A stretch of 64,000 nucleotides of DNA from CAKSQF01 sp964582375 (GCA_964582375.1 CAZORL010000004.1:1-64000); one strand, 5' to 3'; numbered from the stretch's first letter, positions 17,488 to 26,830 are shown. Made by a program: numbers and translations. The notes: generated by a model not told the origin, from the letters alone.

Positions 17488-19044
17488 TTGCATCAGGCAT
17501 TGTACAGAAAATGGCGACCTGCCGCATTTCGCGATGTCGTCGGTCAGGATCATATAACAAAAGTTCTCGAATATGAGGCGGCAAACGGCAAATTAAACCA
17601 CGCTTATCTCTTTTGCGGATCAAGGGGAACGGGAAAGACCACCTGCGCAAAGATCCTTGCAAAAGCCGCTAACTGCGAGCATCTTACAAACGGCAATCCC
17701 TGCAACAGCTGTCCGTCGTGCAAGGCGATCGATTCGGGCACATCGCTCGATGTCCTTGAAATGGATGCGGCGAGCAACACCGGTGTCGATTATATCCGCG
17801 ATATTCGTGACGAGGTGATCTATACCCCCTCCGAGATGGGCACGCGCGTGTATATTATCGACGAGGTCCACATGCTTTCCGAGTCTGCCTTTAACGCACT
17901 CCTTAAAACGCTCGAAGAACCGCCCCCAAAGGTAATATTCGTTCTCGCAACTACCGAGCTGCAAAAGATCCCCGCAACGATCGTCTCAAGATGTCAAAGG
18001 TTCGATTTCAGACGCATTTCGGTATCCGACATCGTTTCGAGGCTTTCCTACATAGCCGAAAACGAAAAGATCGACCTCACAAATGAGGGTGCGAGACTGA
18101 TCGCCAAACTTGCTCAGGGCGGAATGCGTGATTCTATCAGTATGCTCGAGCTTTGCGCATCCGACGGCGAGAAGATCACGCTCGAAAAGGTCGAGGCGGC
18201 GGCAGGTGTTGTCGGTAGAGAAAGCATTGTCCGCTCGGTCAGGGCGATAATCGACAAAAAGCCGAAAGTACTGCTCTCCGAGGTCGCGTCGGTCTTTAGA
18301 TCATCGCGCGACATTTCGGTGTATCTTGGCGATATTTCGCTTTTCTATCGAGATATGATGGTTCAAAAGGCGATGAATGTAAGCTCGGCGGCAGCTGTTT
18401 CGAAGGATATACTCGATGTTTCGGAAAGCGAGCTCACGGATCTTGCAAATCTCGCGGGCATGATGAGATATTCGACCATGATATATCATTCAAAACTGCT
18501 TGAGTCGGCGATACTCTCGATAAATCGCGGTGCGGATAAGCGAATAACTGCCGAGATGGCACTCATACGCATGTGCAGTGAAGCGGCTGATGACTCAAAT
18601 GAGGCTCTGTCCGCAAGGATCGACAGCCTTGACGAAAGACTCACACAGTATATGGCAGGCTCACCGAAACCAATGACACAAAGTGTCCCCGAGGCAGAAA
18701 CAGTTGTTGTTCCGGTTTCCGAAGAACATCTGCCCGAAGATCCACCTGTCAGCAATATCATTGAAACCCACGAGTATGAGGGCTGGCAGGAGCTTGTCGA
18801 GAGTTACGAAAAGGTCGATAAGGGTGCGGCGGCATTTTTGTCAAATGCGACATTTGAACTCTCCTCGGACGGCAGACTTATCGTGAAGCTTCGCGATGCA
18901 TTTGCCAAAACGATACTCACCGACAAAAAGACACCCGATGCGCTCTTGTCGCTCATACGAGCAAAGGGCGAGAGGGTCGGCTCGGTCGAGCTTACAGTTG
19001 AGAAAAAACAGATCGAAAAGAATCTTTTCGACGATCTTTTTTAA
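17488..19044 (+). CDS. dnaX: DNA polymerase III subunit gamma/tau
   Basis: The clamp-loader ATPase that loads the beta sliding clamp. The 518-residue product has Walker A GSRGTGKTT (44-52), a zinc site with C63, C72, C75 and C78, the DEVH Walker B box (125-128) and a C-terminal tau-like region (about 380-518) with an acidic linker. The start is TTG at 17488: GGAGGTG lies 7 nt upstream and the protein begins HQALYRKWRP as in the family. No frameshift signal for a short gamma form was recognised. Confidence 0.94.
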   Translation: MHQALYRKWRPAAFRDVVGQDHITKVLEYEAANGKLNHAYLFCGSRGTGKTTCAKILAKAANCEHLTNGNPCNSCPSCKAIDSGTSLDVLEMDAASNTGVDYIRDIRDEVIYTPSEMGTRVYIIDEVHMLSESAFNALLKTLEEPPPKVIFVLATTELQKIPATIVSRCQRFDFRRISVSDIVSRLSYIAENEKIDLTNEGARLIAKLAQGGMRDSISMLELCASDGEKITLEKVEAAAGVVGRESIVRSVRAIIDKKPKVLLSEVASVFRSSRDISVYLGDISLFYRDMMVQKAMNVSSAAAVSKDILDVSESELTDLANLAGMMRYSTMIYHSKLLESAILSINRGADKRITAEMALIRMCSEAADDSNEALSARIDSLDERLTQYMAGSPKPMTQSVPEAETVVVPVSEEHLPEDPPVSNIIETHEYEGWQELVESYEKVDKGAAAFLSNATFELSSDGRLIVKLRDAFAKTILTDKKTPDALLSLIRAKGERVGSVELTVEKKQIEKNLFDDLF

Positions 19045-19077
19045 TAATTTAATTATAACGAAAAGGAATTGACACTT

Positions 19078-19434
19078 ATGAAATCAAGATTACCCGAAGG
19101 AATGGGCAAAGGTCCCGGAAACATGCAGTCAATGCTTAAGCAGGCACAAAAGATGCAGGCTGATATGGAGGCAAAGCAGGCAGAGCTTGACGCTGCCGAA
19201 TACGAAACTCAGGCGGGCGGCGGTGCCGTCACTGTCAAGATCAACGGCAAAAAGGAGATACTTGCTATCGATATATCGCCCGACATCGTTGACCCCGACG
19301 ATATCGAGACGCTGTCCGATATCATTGTTGCGGCGGTAAATCAGGCGATAAAGACCGTCGAATCCACAAATGAGGCGGCAATGTCAGAGATCACGGGCGG
19401 CATGAATATCCCCGGTCTTGGCGGAATGTTCTGA
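19078..19434 (+). CDS. YbaB/EbfC nucleoid-associated protein
   Basis: A 118-residue DNA-binding protein of the YbaB/EbfC family. It has the N-terminal Gly/Met-rich segment, the QMQADMEAKQ-type coiled helix, and the central GGGAVTVKINGKKE strands. It lies between dnaX and recR in the near-universal order dnaX-ybaB-recR. ATG 19078 is preferred over TTG 19069 because AAAAGGAA lies 9 nt upstream. Confidence 0.93.
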   Translation: MKSRLPEGMGKGPGNMQSMLKQAQKMQADMEAKQAELDAAEYETQAGGGAVTVKINGKKEILAIDISPDIVDPDDIETLSDIIVAAVNQAIKTVESTNEAAMSEITGGMNIPGLGGMF

Positions 19435-19436
19435 TA

Positions 19437-20039
19437 ATGAGCGAATTTGTACAGCCTCTCGAGAGACTGATAGAGCAGTTTGGCAGACTTCCGGGAGTCG
19501 GACGAAAGACCGCGACCAGATACGCACTTGCCATACTTGATCTTGATGAGGATAAGGCACTTGAGCTTTCGGATGCCATAATCGACGCCAAAAGAAAGAT
19601 AAAACGTTGCAGAATTTGCAATAATATCTGCGAGGGCGATATATGCGATATCTGCGCCGATGACACACGCGCACCGATAATTTGCGTTGTCGAAGACGCA
19701 CGCGCCGTCATGTCGATCGAGCGTGTACGCGATTTTCGCGGCAGATATCATGTCTTGGACGGTGTCATATCGCCCATGAACGGCGTGGGACCCGAACAGT
19801 TGAAGATCAGAGAACTTCTTGAGCGTATCAACAACGAGAACATCAGCGAGGTCATTGTTGCAACAAACCCGACGATCGAGGGTGAAGCGACTGCTATGTA
19901 TCTGACTAAGCTTCTTGCACCCTTTGAGATCAAGGTCTCAAGACTTGCATACGGCATACCGGTCGGTGCGGATCTCGAATACGCCGATGAGGTCACCCTC
20001 TTCCGTGCGCTCGACGGCAGACGTGAAATAAAACAGTAG
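19437..20039 (+). CDS. recR: Recombination mediator RecR
   Basis: A 200-residue ring-forming protein that helps RecA loading at gaps. Visible are the helix-hairpin-helix LPGVGRKTATRYA (about 18-30), the four-cysteine zinc site CRICNNICEGDICDIC (about 58-73) and the Toprim core beginning at ICVVEDARAV. It starts 2 bp after ebfC, so it is co-translated. Confidence 0.95.
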   Translation: MSEFVQPLERLIEQFGRLPGVGRKTATRYALAILDLDEDKALELSDAIIDAKRKIKRCRICNNICEGDICDICADDTRAPIICVVEDARAVMSIERVRDFRGRYHVLDGVISPMNGVGPEQLKIRELLERINNENISEVIVATNPTIEGEATAMYLTKLLAPFEIKVSRLAYGIPVGADLEYADEVTLFRALDGRREIKQ

Positions 20040-20069
20040 TGAAGGTATCTTCAATATCATCATAACCGA

Positions 20070-20106
20070 AAATCAGCAGAAGGATAAACCCTCTGCTGAT
20101 TTTTTA
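20070..20106. terminator. Terminator between recR and the convergent peptidase gene
   Basis: An 11-bp stem with an 11-nt loop followed by six T on the plus strand. A T-rich side on the minus strand is weaker, so it mainly serves recR. Confidence 0.8.
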
Positions 20107-20120
20107 TGTATGTCACTTGG

Positions 20121-22025
20121 TCAACTGCCCTGCGCTACCCAAAGGTAGGAGAGAATCGGCACATCCTTGAGCCTTGCCCAAAGGTTGTCAAATTCGCGCA
20201 TCATAAGCGGACTTGACGATGTTCCGCATTCGATCGTGAGTGAGGGTATGCCGATGGTTACCGCCCAGTCGTGAAGTCCTGCAGTGCTGGTCGTCGATTC
20301 GGGTCCGATTATGTATCCCGATCTGCCTGCTATAAAACGGGCGATCTTGTTGCATTTTGCGTTGGTTTCCGGATGATCGCGATAGGTATCGTAAATGTAA
20401 GAGCCTGATGTGTGGTAGACAAGCACAAGATCGAAGTTCTCGGAGCGTATGTAGTCGGCAACAGCCTTTGCCTCGGCGGCTGATTCGGGTGCGGTTCCTT
20501 TGTAGCTTTGGAACGAGGGTCTGCTCGTCGAGCCGAGATGACCGCCGTAATTTTCCCAATCGGCATCAAAGTTGGCGTTCAGATCGACGCCGAGCGCATT
20601 TGCCTTCCACTTGGTCGTGTATGACGAGTTGTATCTGTTCTTAAACATTTCGGGAAGCTCTCCCGATGTTACGATGTATGCGCCATCGGGATTTGTAAAG
20701 GGCAAGAAACATATGCAGACATCGTTCAACATGTCACCGACGGTCAAGTCGCCGATCCCACAAGAAAGGTCTCTCTGCGAGAGGAGATACTCTATCTGTG
20801 TCATCGCAAGCGTTGCCGTCATATATTCGCGCGCGTGGATCGCCGCTGAGATAAAAATGCGGTTCTCGGCGTTCGGATTGCCGACGATCGCCACCGTCAT
20901 GTCTCTGCCTTCCTCGCTTTTGCCGATCGATCTCAACGTCAGCATGTCGGGGTACAGCTCCTTGAGCTTTGCAAGATCCTCCTGCATTTTATAGTAGTCA
21001 TAGTCGTAACAAACATCTACGGTCGAAATAACGCTCTTGTAGCCCTTTTCGTCGGTCTGCTTTATGTATGCGGCGTGTGCATATCCAAATGAGCCGTTGT
21101 ATTCGCAATAGGCAAACTTTTCGGTGAAGAAGATCACTTTTACAAGCTCGCCGTTTGCTATGCTGATCGTTGTGTCGCCGCTCAGCGATGGGGCGGATCT
21201 GAAGGATATCGAGGTGTCGCAGTTTACGATCCAGCTCTCGCATTCGACGACCCCACCATCGCTTACCGTAAGAGTTGCGGCAAGCGAGTGCTCGGTGCTG
21301 TCCACATAGCTGTACCATTCGTCGAGATAGGGAACAAACCCGGCTGCTGTCATAATGTCATCGAGCATTTGCACATTTGCCTTTTGAGCATCGGTCGCAC
21401 CATCAAGATCTCGTGAGCGACCATCCCCGAAGAAATCGGAGGGAAGATCGATAAGATTACCGTCCTTGTCGGCGGCGGCGATCGATACGGCGTCGGCGTG
21501 GCTGTAGCGAACATATTCACCCGAGGCGGGTGATATCAAACACTCGGGCTGTGTGTAATAGAGTGCCATTTGCGCTTCAAGCGGACGAAATGCATCCCAG
21601 ATAACGAGAGTCAGTCCGCGAGCCTCGAGCATCTCCTTGGCTTTTTCCAGCTTTAGAAGTGTGTCATAACGAAGATACGCACCGTTATATTTGTATATCT
21701 GCGTCTTTGTGCTGTTGTTCGTGCCGCCGTATCGAATATCGATCATTATGTCATCGAAATAATCGGCAACATTCACGATATCGCTCGTGTTTGTCGGCGG
21801 ATCGGATGGCACCCACGGCTTTGCTGTCGTTACTGCCTCCGTAGTTGTTGACGCTGGCGGAGGTGTCGTATTTACCTGACCGACCGTGTTTGATGTCGTC
21901 GTGTCGGTCTTGCCTTTGTCAGAACCCTTTGACGCTCTGTTTGATTTTATGCATGACGCAACGCTTGCCGCAACAATAAGGGCGACAAGCAGAAAAGATG
22001 TGATCTTTATAAGCCTTACGGGCAT
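20121..22025 (-). CDS. Lipoprotein with degenerate VanX-like domain, SH3-like domain and M14 peptidase
   Basis: A 634-residue exported protein. The lipobox VASC places the lipidated cysteine at C25, followed by a Thr/Pro linker to about 80. Residues about 86-245 resemble D-Ala-D-Ala dipeptidases (DAFRPLEAQ), with H176 kept. However, the Asp seven residues later is Ala (A183) and the EWWH motif reads EWYS (236-239), so two of three zinc ligands are missing. Residues about 258-325 look like a bacterial SH3 domain. Residues about 345-620 are an M14 zinc carboxypeptidase with HARE (H397, E400), H538 and catalytic E599. The substrate Arg of NRNF is Ala (DLNANF). A role in peptidoglycan peptide trimming is inferred. 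Confidence 0.85.
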   Translation of the reverse strand: MPVRLIKITSFLLVALIVAASVASCIKSNRASKGSDKGKTDTTTSNTVGQVNTTPPPASTTTEAVTTAKPWVPSDPPTNTSDIVNVADYFDDIMIDIRYGGTNNSTKTQIYKYNGAYLRYDTLLKLEKAKEMLEARGLTLVIWDAFRPLEAQMALYYTQPECLISPASGEYVRYSHADAVSIAAADKDGNLIDLPSDFFGDGRSRDLDGATDAQKANVQMLDDIMTAAGFVPYLDEWYSYVDSTEHSLAATLTVSDGGVVECESWIVNCDTSISFRSAPSLSGDTTISIANGELVKVIFFTEKFAYCEYNGSFGYAHAAYIKQTDEKGYKSVISTVDVCYDYDYYKMQEDLAKLKELYPDMLTLRSIGKSEEGRDMTVAIVGNPNAENRIFISAAIHAREYMTATLAMTQIEYLLSQRDLSCGIGDLTVGDMLNDVCICFLPFTNPDGAYIVTSGELPEMFKNRYNSSYTTKWKANALGVDLNANFDADWENYGGHLGSTSRPSFQSYKGTAPESAAEAKAVADYIRSENFDLVLVYHTSGSYIYDTYRDHPETNAKCNKIARFIAGRSGYIIGPESTTSTAGLHDWAVTIGIPSLTIECGTSSSPLMMREFDNLWARLKDVPILSYLWVAQGS

Positions 22026-22063
22026 TTATTCAAGCCTCCGATCGGGGGTAAATCATCAATAAA

Positions 22064-22789
22064 TCAATATAAAAATCCGCCGCCGTAATCGCAAAGCGAC
22101 GTTGAACCGAGGGCGATAGGTGAAAATCCCGCCGATCTGATAAAATCGACCATTTTAATGCCATCGGGATGTGTGAGGGGATCGCCGAAAAAGAAAACAT
22201 CATGTCCATGTACGATCGTCGCACCGCCGATAAATCCTCTGTCGTATCCCTGAAGGGAAATGCCCGACGGCGATATGGTCAGCACCTCTGCACCAAGCGA
22301 TGAGAGAATATCGGACAGTCCTTTGTCGGATGTAATCGCATGGTTGCCGAAAAGACAGACACTGCAACGAGCATACCCTTGTTTTGCGGCAATTTGACGC
22401 AGTCCAAGCCTTTGCAACTCGCGCGGGAGCATATCGACCCTGCCGATAATGTTTTCTTTGTATATCAAAAAATTCAAAAGAATGTCGCCCGGATATTTTT
22501 TATCGGGGACATTGTCAACATGGCGAATTTTGTCGGATAACACCATTGGCAAAGACGCAACATACTCGCCAAACATGTATATCTTTCCATCCGGTGTTGG
22601 AAGGGCAAGCATGTCGGGATGGGACGCAACGGGTGTGTCAAGCCGATCATATGAGGGTAGGCGAATGACACCCGACATCTTGCCGATCTTGTTTAAGAGA
22701 GCCTCCGAAAAGCTATTCGGCAGATCGCCCGATATAAACAAATAAGGACGGACAACATGTCCGTCCTCGTATGTCGGGAAAACGATCAT
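22064..22789 (-). CDS. DUF6873-like (GME-fold) protein
   Basis: A 241-residue protein that I associate, with moderate confidence, with the DUF6873 family of guanidine-modifying-enzyme fold proteins. It has repeated GxxV/I-xxLP beta-alpha modules, a CSVCLFGNHAITSDKG segment and an IVHGHDVFFFGDPLTHPDG segment. No signal peptide is seen. Its ATG overlaps the rpmB stop by one base, which suggests coupling, but a terminator-like hairpin covers its first codons. If that hairpin terminates rpmB, the true start may be further in. Confidence 0.6.
   Translation of the reverse strand: MIVFPTYEDGHVVRPYLFISGDLPNSFSEALLNKIGKMSGVIRLPSYDRLDTPVASHPDMLALPTPDGKIYMFGEYVASLPMVLSDKIRHVDNVPDKKYPGDILLNFLIYKENIIGRVDMLPRELQRLGLRQIAAKQGYARCSVCLFGNHAITSDKGLSDILSSLGAEVLTISPSGISLQGYDRGFIGGATIVHGHDVFFFGDPLTHPDGIKMVDFIRSAGFSPIALGSTSLCDYGGGFLY
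22733..22767 (-). terminator. Terminator or attenuator of rpmB inside the next gene's first codons
   Basis: On the minus strand a perfect 9-bp stem with a 5-nt loop is followed by TTATTTGTTTAT. It lies 22 nt after the rpmB stop and within codons 8-15 of the next reading frame. Confidence 0.6.
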
Positions 22790-23085
22790 TAAGCGTTCTC
22801 AGCCGAAGCCTCGGACACTGCTTCAACTTCAGCAGGTTCTATAACGACAGCTTCAACAGCAGCCTCTGTAAGGGGTGCTTCTTTGACCTTGATCTCGGTC
22901 TGTACACGGTTGAGCTTGCCGGAACGCAGACAACGGGAGCATACATAGACGGTCTTGTGAGTTCCGTTTATGTCGGCCTTTACCTTTCTGATGTTCGGCT
23001 TCCATGTTCTGTTTGTCTTGCGATGGGAGTGGGATACACTTGCACCGAAAACTACGCTCTTGCCGCAGAGTTCACATTTAGCCAT
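22789..23085 (-). CDS. rpmB: Ribosomal protein bL28 with acidic C-terminal extension
   Basis: Residues 1-62 are a standard L28 with two cysteine pairs (CELCGK and CSRCLRSGK), so it is the zinc-binding form. It is a 50S subunit protein. About 30 extra residues rich in Ala, Glu and Val follow (from KEAPLTEAAVE), making 98 residues against the usual 60-65. A GGAGGTAT ribosome site precedes the start. Confidence 0.95.
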   Translation of the reverse strand: MAKCELCGKSVVFGASVSHSHRKTNRTWKPNIRKVKADINGTHKTVYVCSRCLRSGKLNRVQTEIKVKEAPLTEAAVEAVVIEPAEVEAVSEASAENA

Positions 23086-23128
23086 ACTCTATACCTCCAA
23101 TTTTGTAATTATCAATTCAGCGTTTACC

Positions 23129-23157
23129 ATTATAGCATATTTCTTCGAAAAATGCAA
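23129..23157 (-). promoter_or_regulatory. Promoter of rpmB
   Basis: On the minus strand TTGCAT (23152-23157), 17-bp spacer, TATAAT (23129-23134), about 45 bp before the L28 start. Confidence 0.75.
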
Positions 23158-23187
23158 TAGTTTTTCGAAAAATTCTTAAAAAGTTTA

Positions 23188-24063
23188 TCATTTTTCTTCG
23201 CCGCTTTCATCGCTTTCGTCATCGTCGATGCGGTGAAGAGATCTTTTTGCGTCTTTAGACTCATTTTCGGCACTGACGCTCTGTTCGGTTTTGCCTTTTT
23301 TCTTTTTGAAACTGATCTTGCTTTCGGTCCCCGATAGCAGTCTTCCGATATTTTGCCTGTGTGCGAACACGACCGCGATTGTCATCAGCAGAGAAGAGGT
23401 CACCGTTATGATCGACGGATGGATGCCGCCGCTTGTCAGAAGGAATATGCGGTCGAGCACAAGCGGAAAGATAAGTGCGGATATGATCGAGCCGAGCGAT
23501 ACAAACTTTGTGCCGATTGTCACAACGAGAAATGTCAGAACGATTATCGCACCGACGATCGGATCGGCAGCAAATATTATGCCTGCCGATGTTGCCGCAC
23601 CCTTGCCACCCTTGAACTTAAAGAATATCGGGAAGCAGTGACCGAGAATGCAGCAAAAACCCGCAAGATAGCCAACATTGTAACCGATAAGCAGTATCGG
23701 AATGAGGGTTGCCGCAACACCCTTGGCAAAATCACCGACGAGCGTCAGCACCCCCGCGACCGTTCCGTATGTGCGGTTCATGTTCGTGCTGCCTGCGTTG
23801 TGACTGCCGTAGTTTCGCACATCGTCGTGGAAGACATACTTTGATATCAGCATCGAAAAATTGAGACTTCCGAGCACATATGCAAGGATCGCAAAACCAA
23901 ATGTAATAAGCGTGAGAAGCCATATCGGATGCTCGGATGTAACTCCGGTCAGCATGCTCGCACCATCGACGTCAGAGCATATAGGCTTAATGTCGAACAA
24001 TTTCCTGATGACACCCGGAGCCGGGTCGTTGTTAAAAAACAGTCTGTAAAGGAATAATTCCAT
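23188..24063 (-). CDS. plsY: Glycerol-3-phosphate acyltransferase PlsY
   Basis: An integral membrane enzyme that transfers acyl from acyl-phosphate to glycerol-3-phosphate. The 291-residue product has the PlsY motifs GSHNAGSTNMNR, GHCFPIFFKFKGGKGAATS and FAHRQNIGRLLSGTE. It has an N-terminal extension of about 45 residues and a charged tail of about 45 residues rich in Lys, Asp and Glu, against a usual length near 200. It sits 3 bp after der in a DUF512-der-plsY string typical of Clostridia, and completes the PlsX pathway encoded near 52 kb. Confidence 0.93.
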   Translation of the reverse strand: MELFLYRLFFNNDPAPGVIRKLFDIKPICSDVDGASMLTGVTSEHPIWLLTLITFGFAILAYVLGSLNFSMLISKYVFHDDVRNYGSHNAGSTNMNRTYGTVAGVLTLVGDFAKGVAATLIPILLIGYNVGYLAGFCCILGHCFPIFFKFKGGKGAATSAGIIFAADPIVGAIIVLTFLVVTIGTKFVSLGSIISALIFPLVLDRIFLLTSGGIHPSIITVTSSLLMTIAVVFAHRQNIGRLLSGTESKISFKKKKGKTEQSVSAENESKDAKRSLHRIDDDESDESGEEK

Positions 24064-24066
24064 TTG

Positions 24067-25401
24067 TCAGTCGCCCCCCTCGTCGCCCTTCATGCGGATA
24101 TTCAGTCTTATCGGCGTGCCGTTGAAGCCGAATACCTGACGGAGCTGATTTTCAATATATCTCTGATATGAAAAATGGAACAGTCGTGCATCGTTGCAGA
24201 AGATAACGAATGTCGGCGGCTTGACGCCAACCTGCGTCATGTAATAGATCTTTAGTCTGCGTCCCTTGTCGGACGGTGGCTGAACGCGAGCCTGCGCATC
24301 CGCGAGCATGTCGTTGAGCATACCTGTTGTTACACGCATGCATGACTGATCGTTTATGTAAACGATGTTCTCAAAAAGCTTTTCAACACGCTGTCCCGTC
24401 TTTGCCGAGACAAAGAGTATCGGCGCGTAGGGCATGTACGAAAGGGAAGTTCTGATCTTGTCGGTAAATTCCTTGACGGTCGTGTTGTCCTTTTCGATAA
24501 GATCCCACTTGTTGACGACTATGATCGAGGCCTTTCCCGCATCGTGGGCAAGTCCTGCGATCTTTTCGTCCTGTTCGGTGATCCCTTGAGATGCGTCGAT
24601 CATGATCAGACAGACATCGGCACGATCAACTGCCATTTTTGCACGCAGAACCGAGTATTTTTCTATTCTGTCCTCGATCTTTGCCTGACGGCGGATGCCC
24701 GCAGTGTCGATCAAGGTGAATTTTCCGTATTCGTTGTCAACATTTGTGTCGATCGCATCACGCGTCGTGCCCGCAATGTCCGAAACGATAAGCCTGTTTT
24801 CGCCGAGTATCTTGTTGATTATCGACGATTTTCCTGCATTCGGCTTGCCGATGACAGCGACCTTTATTCGATCGTCGTCGTCATCCGACGCCTCCCACTC
24901 GGGCAGATAGTCGTACACGGCGTCAAGCAGATCGCCCGTGCCGCTTCCGTGGACAGAGGAGAGCGCAATCGGGTCTGTGGGGAAACCAAGCTCGTAAAAT
25001 TCGTAATATTCGGGTGGCGGTGCGCCGACAGTGTCGCATTTGTTGACCGCAACGACAACAGGTTTACCCGAGCGTAAAAGCATGCGGGATATGTCGCGAT
25101 CGTCGGCGGTAAGTCCCGTGCGGCTGTCGCACATAAATATAATAACATCGGCACTTTCAATGGCGATCTCGGCTTGCATGCGCATGTGACGAAGTATCAC
25201 GTCATCGCAGGTAGGCTCAATTCCGCCTGTGTCGATCAGCATGCAGGATCTGCCGCGCCACTCTATTTCGTAATAAATGCGGTCGCGCGTGACACCGGGC
25301 GTGTCTTCGACGATCGATATCCGCTCCCCTGCAAGCTTGTTGAAAAGGGTGGATTTGCCGACATTCGGTCGCCCTACTATGGCAATTATGGGTTTGCTCA
25401 T
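24067..25401 (-). CDS. der: Ribosome-assembly GTPase Der (EngA)
   Basis: A 444-residue double-GTPase that assists 50S maturation. The first G domain has GRPNVGKST (10-18) and DTGG. The second begins at IKVAVIGKPNAGKSS and includes DTAGIRR and NKWD. A C-terminal KH-like domain ends the protein. Length and motif order are standard. Confidence 0.96.
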   Translation of the reverse strand: MSKPIIAIVGRPNVGKSTLFNKLAGERISIVEDTPGVTRDRIYYEIEWRGRSCMLIDTGGIEPTCDDVILRHMRMQAEIAIESADVIIFMCDSRTGLTADDRDISRMLLRSGKPVVVAVNKCDTVGAPPPEYYEFYELGFPTDPIALSSVHGSGTGDLLDAVYDYLPEWEASDDDDDRIKVAVIGKPNAGKSSIINKILGENRLIVSDIAGTTRDAIDTNVDNEYGKFTLIDTAGIRRQAKIEDRIEKYSVLRAKMAVDRADVCLIMIDASQGITEQDEKIAGLAHDAGKASIIVVNKWDLIEKDNTTVKEFTDKIRTSLSYMPYAPILFVSAKTGQRVEKLFENIVYINDQSCMRVTTGMLNDMLADAQARVQPPSDKGRRLKIYYMTQVGVKPPTFVIFCNDARLFHFSYQRYIENQLRQVFGFNGTPIRLNIRMKGDEGGD

Positions 25402-25425
25402 CCGCTCTGACTTCCTTTCCGCATA

Positions 25426-26754
25426 TCAAATTTCATACTCGTCGTTTGCCGCACCGAGTATTTTGTATATAAAATCATATCCGTCGGCATCTACGGTGAT
25501 TATCTTCACCGACAGTGCCTTCTCGACCTGCTCGATCGATGTGCCGTCAAGGAACAGATCTCCCTCGTCGCGAAGCATCGACGATGATAAAAACAGCACA
25601 TCACCGAGTTTTTTGCCGCTCAGCTGTTTAATAAGATCACATCCGCATATAAGCCCCGATACGGTGATAGTGTGCCCGAAAAAGTCGTTTTCGATCAGAT
25701 AAACATTGCCCGAGAGCTTCTCCGATCTCGCACAAAGCTTTGATGTTATCGACTCGATAAAACGAAACGCCGCTTGCCCTGTCGCTATCGAAAAATTAAA
25801 CGTCTTGCTCGGCAGTTCATCATCCTCGAGATCTCGAAGTGCCGACACAAATTCGGTGTTCATCGATCTTATCATCCCGACACCGTTTTCGATCTGCGGG
25901 TAACCGTCGTAATAATCCTCGCTCGGCATCTTTCTGTCCGCCACCAAGAAAAATTCATCCGACGGATAAAAGAGCCGTACTCCGTGCTCTTTTACAAATC
26001 TGTCTCCGAAGCTGTCGATAATGTCGATGACCTGCCCTGCGCCTTCGGCATCAAAGACTTCAAGAGGATATAGCCCCTCCCGGTGCGCCGTGATCCCTGC
26101 TGGGACGACCGCTACAGAGCCGATTCCGGGGTAGAGTGCGCCGAGATCGCCAAGGGTGCGTATGAGTTCGTCGCCGTCATTTATGCCCTTGCAAAGCACG
26201 ATTTGGGCGTTTACGGTTATTCCGCCGTCCACAAGCCGCTTGATGTAAGTCAGCACTTGACCGGCAAATCTGTTTGAGAGCATCTTGCAACGAAGCTCGG
26301 GATTTGTCGTGTGGACAGATATGTTGATCGGCGACATCTTCATCTTTATGATCCGATCAATGTCCGACTCGCTCATGTTGGTGAGCGTTATGTAGTTGCC
26401 CATCAAAAACGAAAGGCGTGAGTCGTCGTCCTTGAAGTAGATCGTGTCGCGCATTCCGTGCGGGTTTTGATCGATAAAGCAAAAAATGCATTTGTTTCTG
26501 CAGGTCTGCTTTTTGTCCATGAGAAATGTCTCAAATTCCATCCCCGGGTCGTCGTACTGATCTTTTACTATTTTGAAGGTCAGAAGATCGGCTCCTCGGT
26601 GAATGAGAAGATCTATCTCTTTTTCTGTTATGTAATATCTGTAATCGAGGACGTCGCGAACGTCGCTGCCGTTTACCGATATGAGTATGTCACCCGGCAA
26701 AATGCCGACCTTTTCAGCATGTGAGCCATTAATTATCGATTTTACGGTAACCAC
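25426..26754 (-). CDS. DUF512 family radical SAM protein with PDZ domain
   Basis: A protein of about 442 residues. It has an N-terminal PDZ-like module (GSHAEKVGILPGDILISVNG), the radical SAM cluster CRNKCIFCFIDQ, and the C-terminal DUF512 domain. The function is unknown, although it is highly conserved beside der in Clostridia. I chose GTG 26754, preceded by AGAGAGG 9 nt upstream and matching the expected VTVKSIING start. An ATG 26 codons earlier would read through a hairpin that belongs to rpmF termination. Confidence 0.85.
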   Translation of the reverse strand: MVTVKSIINGSHAEKVGILPGDILISVNGSDVRDVLDYRYYITEKEIDLLIHRGADLLTFKIVKDQYDDPGMEFETFLMDKKQTCRNKCIFCFIDQNPHGMRDTIYFKDDDSRLSFLMGNYITLTNMSESDIDRIIKMKMSPINISVHTTNPELRCKMLSNRFAGQVLTYIKRLVDGGITVNAQIVLCKGINDGDELIRTLGDLGALYPGIGSVAVVPAGITAHREGLYPLEVFDAEGAGQVIDIIDSFGDRFVKEHGVRLFYPSDEFFLVADRKMPSEDYYDGYPQIENGVGMIRSMNTEFVSALRDLEDDELPSKTFNFSIATGQAAFRFIESITSKLCARSEKLSGNVYLIENDFFGHTITVSGLICGCDLIKQLSGKKLGDVLFLSSSMLRDEGDLFLDGTSIEQVEKALSVKIITVDADGYDFIYKILGAANDEYEI

Positions 26755-26801
26755 ACCAAATACATCCTCTCTGCGATTGCTTTTTCTGAAGTTAGCAAAG
26801 C

Positions 26802-26830
26802 GGGGCGTGTTCAAATAAGAAACACGCCCC
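26802..26830 (-). terminator. Hairpin between rpmF and DUF512
   Basis: A perfect 10-bp G+C-rich stem with a 9-nt loop. The tail is weak in T on the minus strand, so it may be a second terminator or an RNA-stability hairpin. Confidence 0.45.

Noticed and set aside
17488..19044. Programmed frameshift making a short gamma form of dnaX
   Set aside because: No A-rich slippery heptamer followed by a stop and hairpin was found in the middle of the gene.
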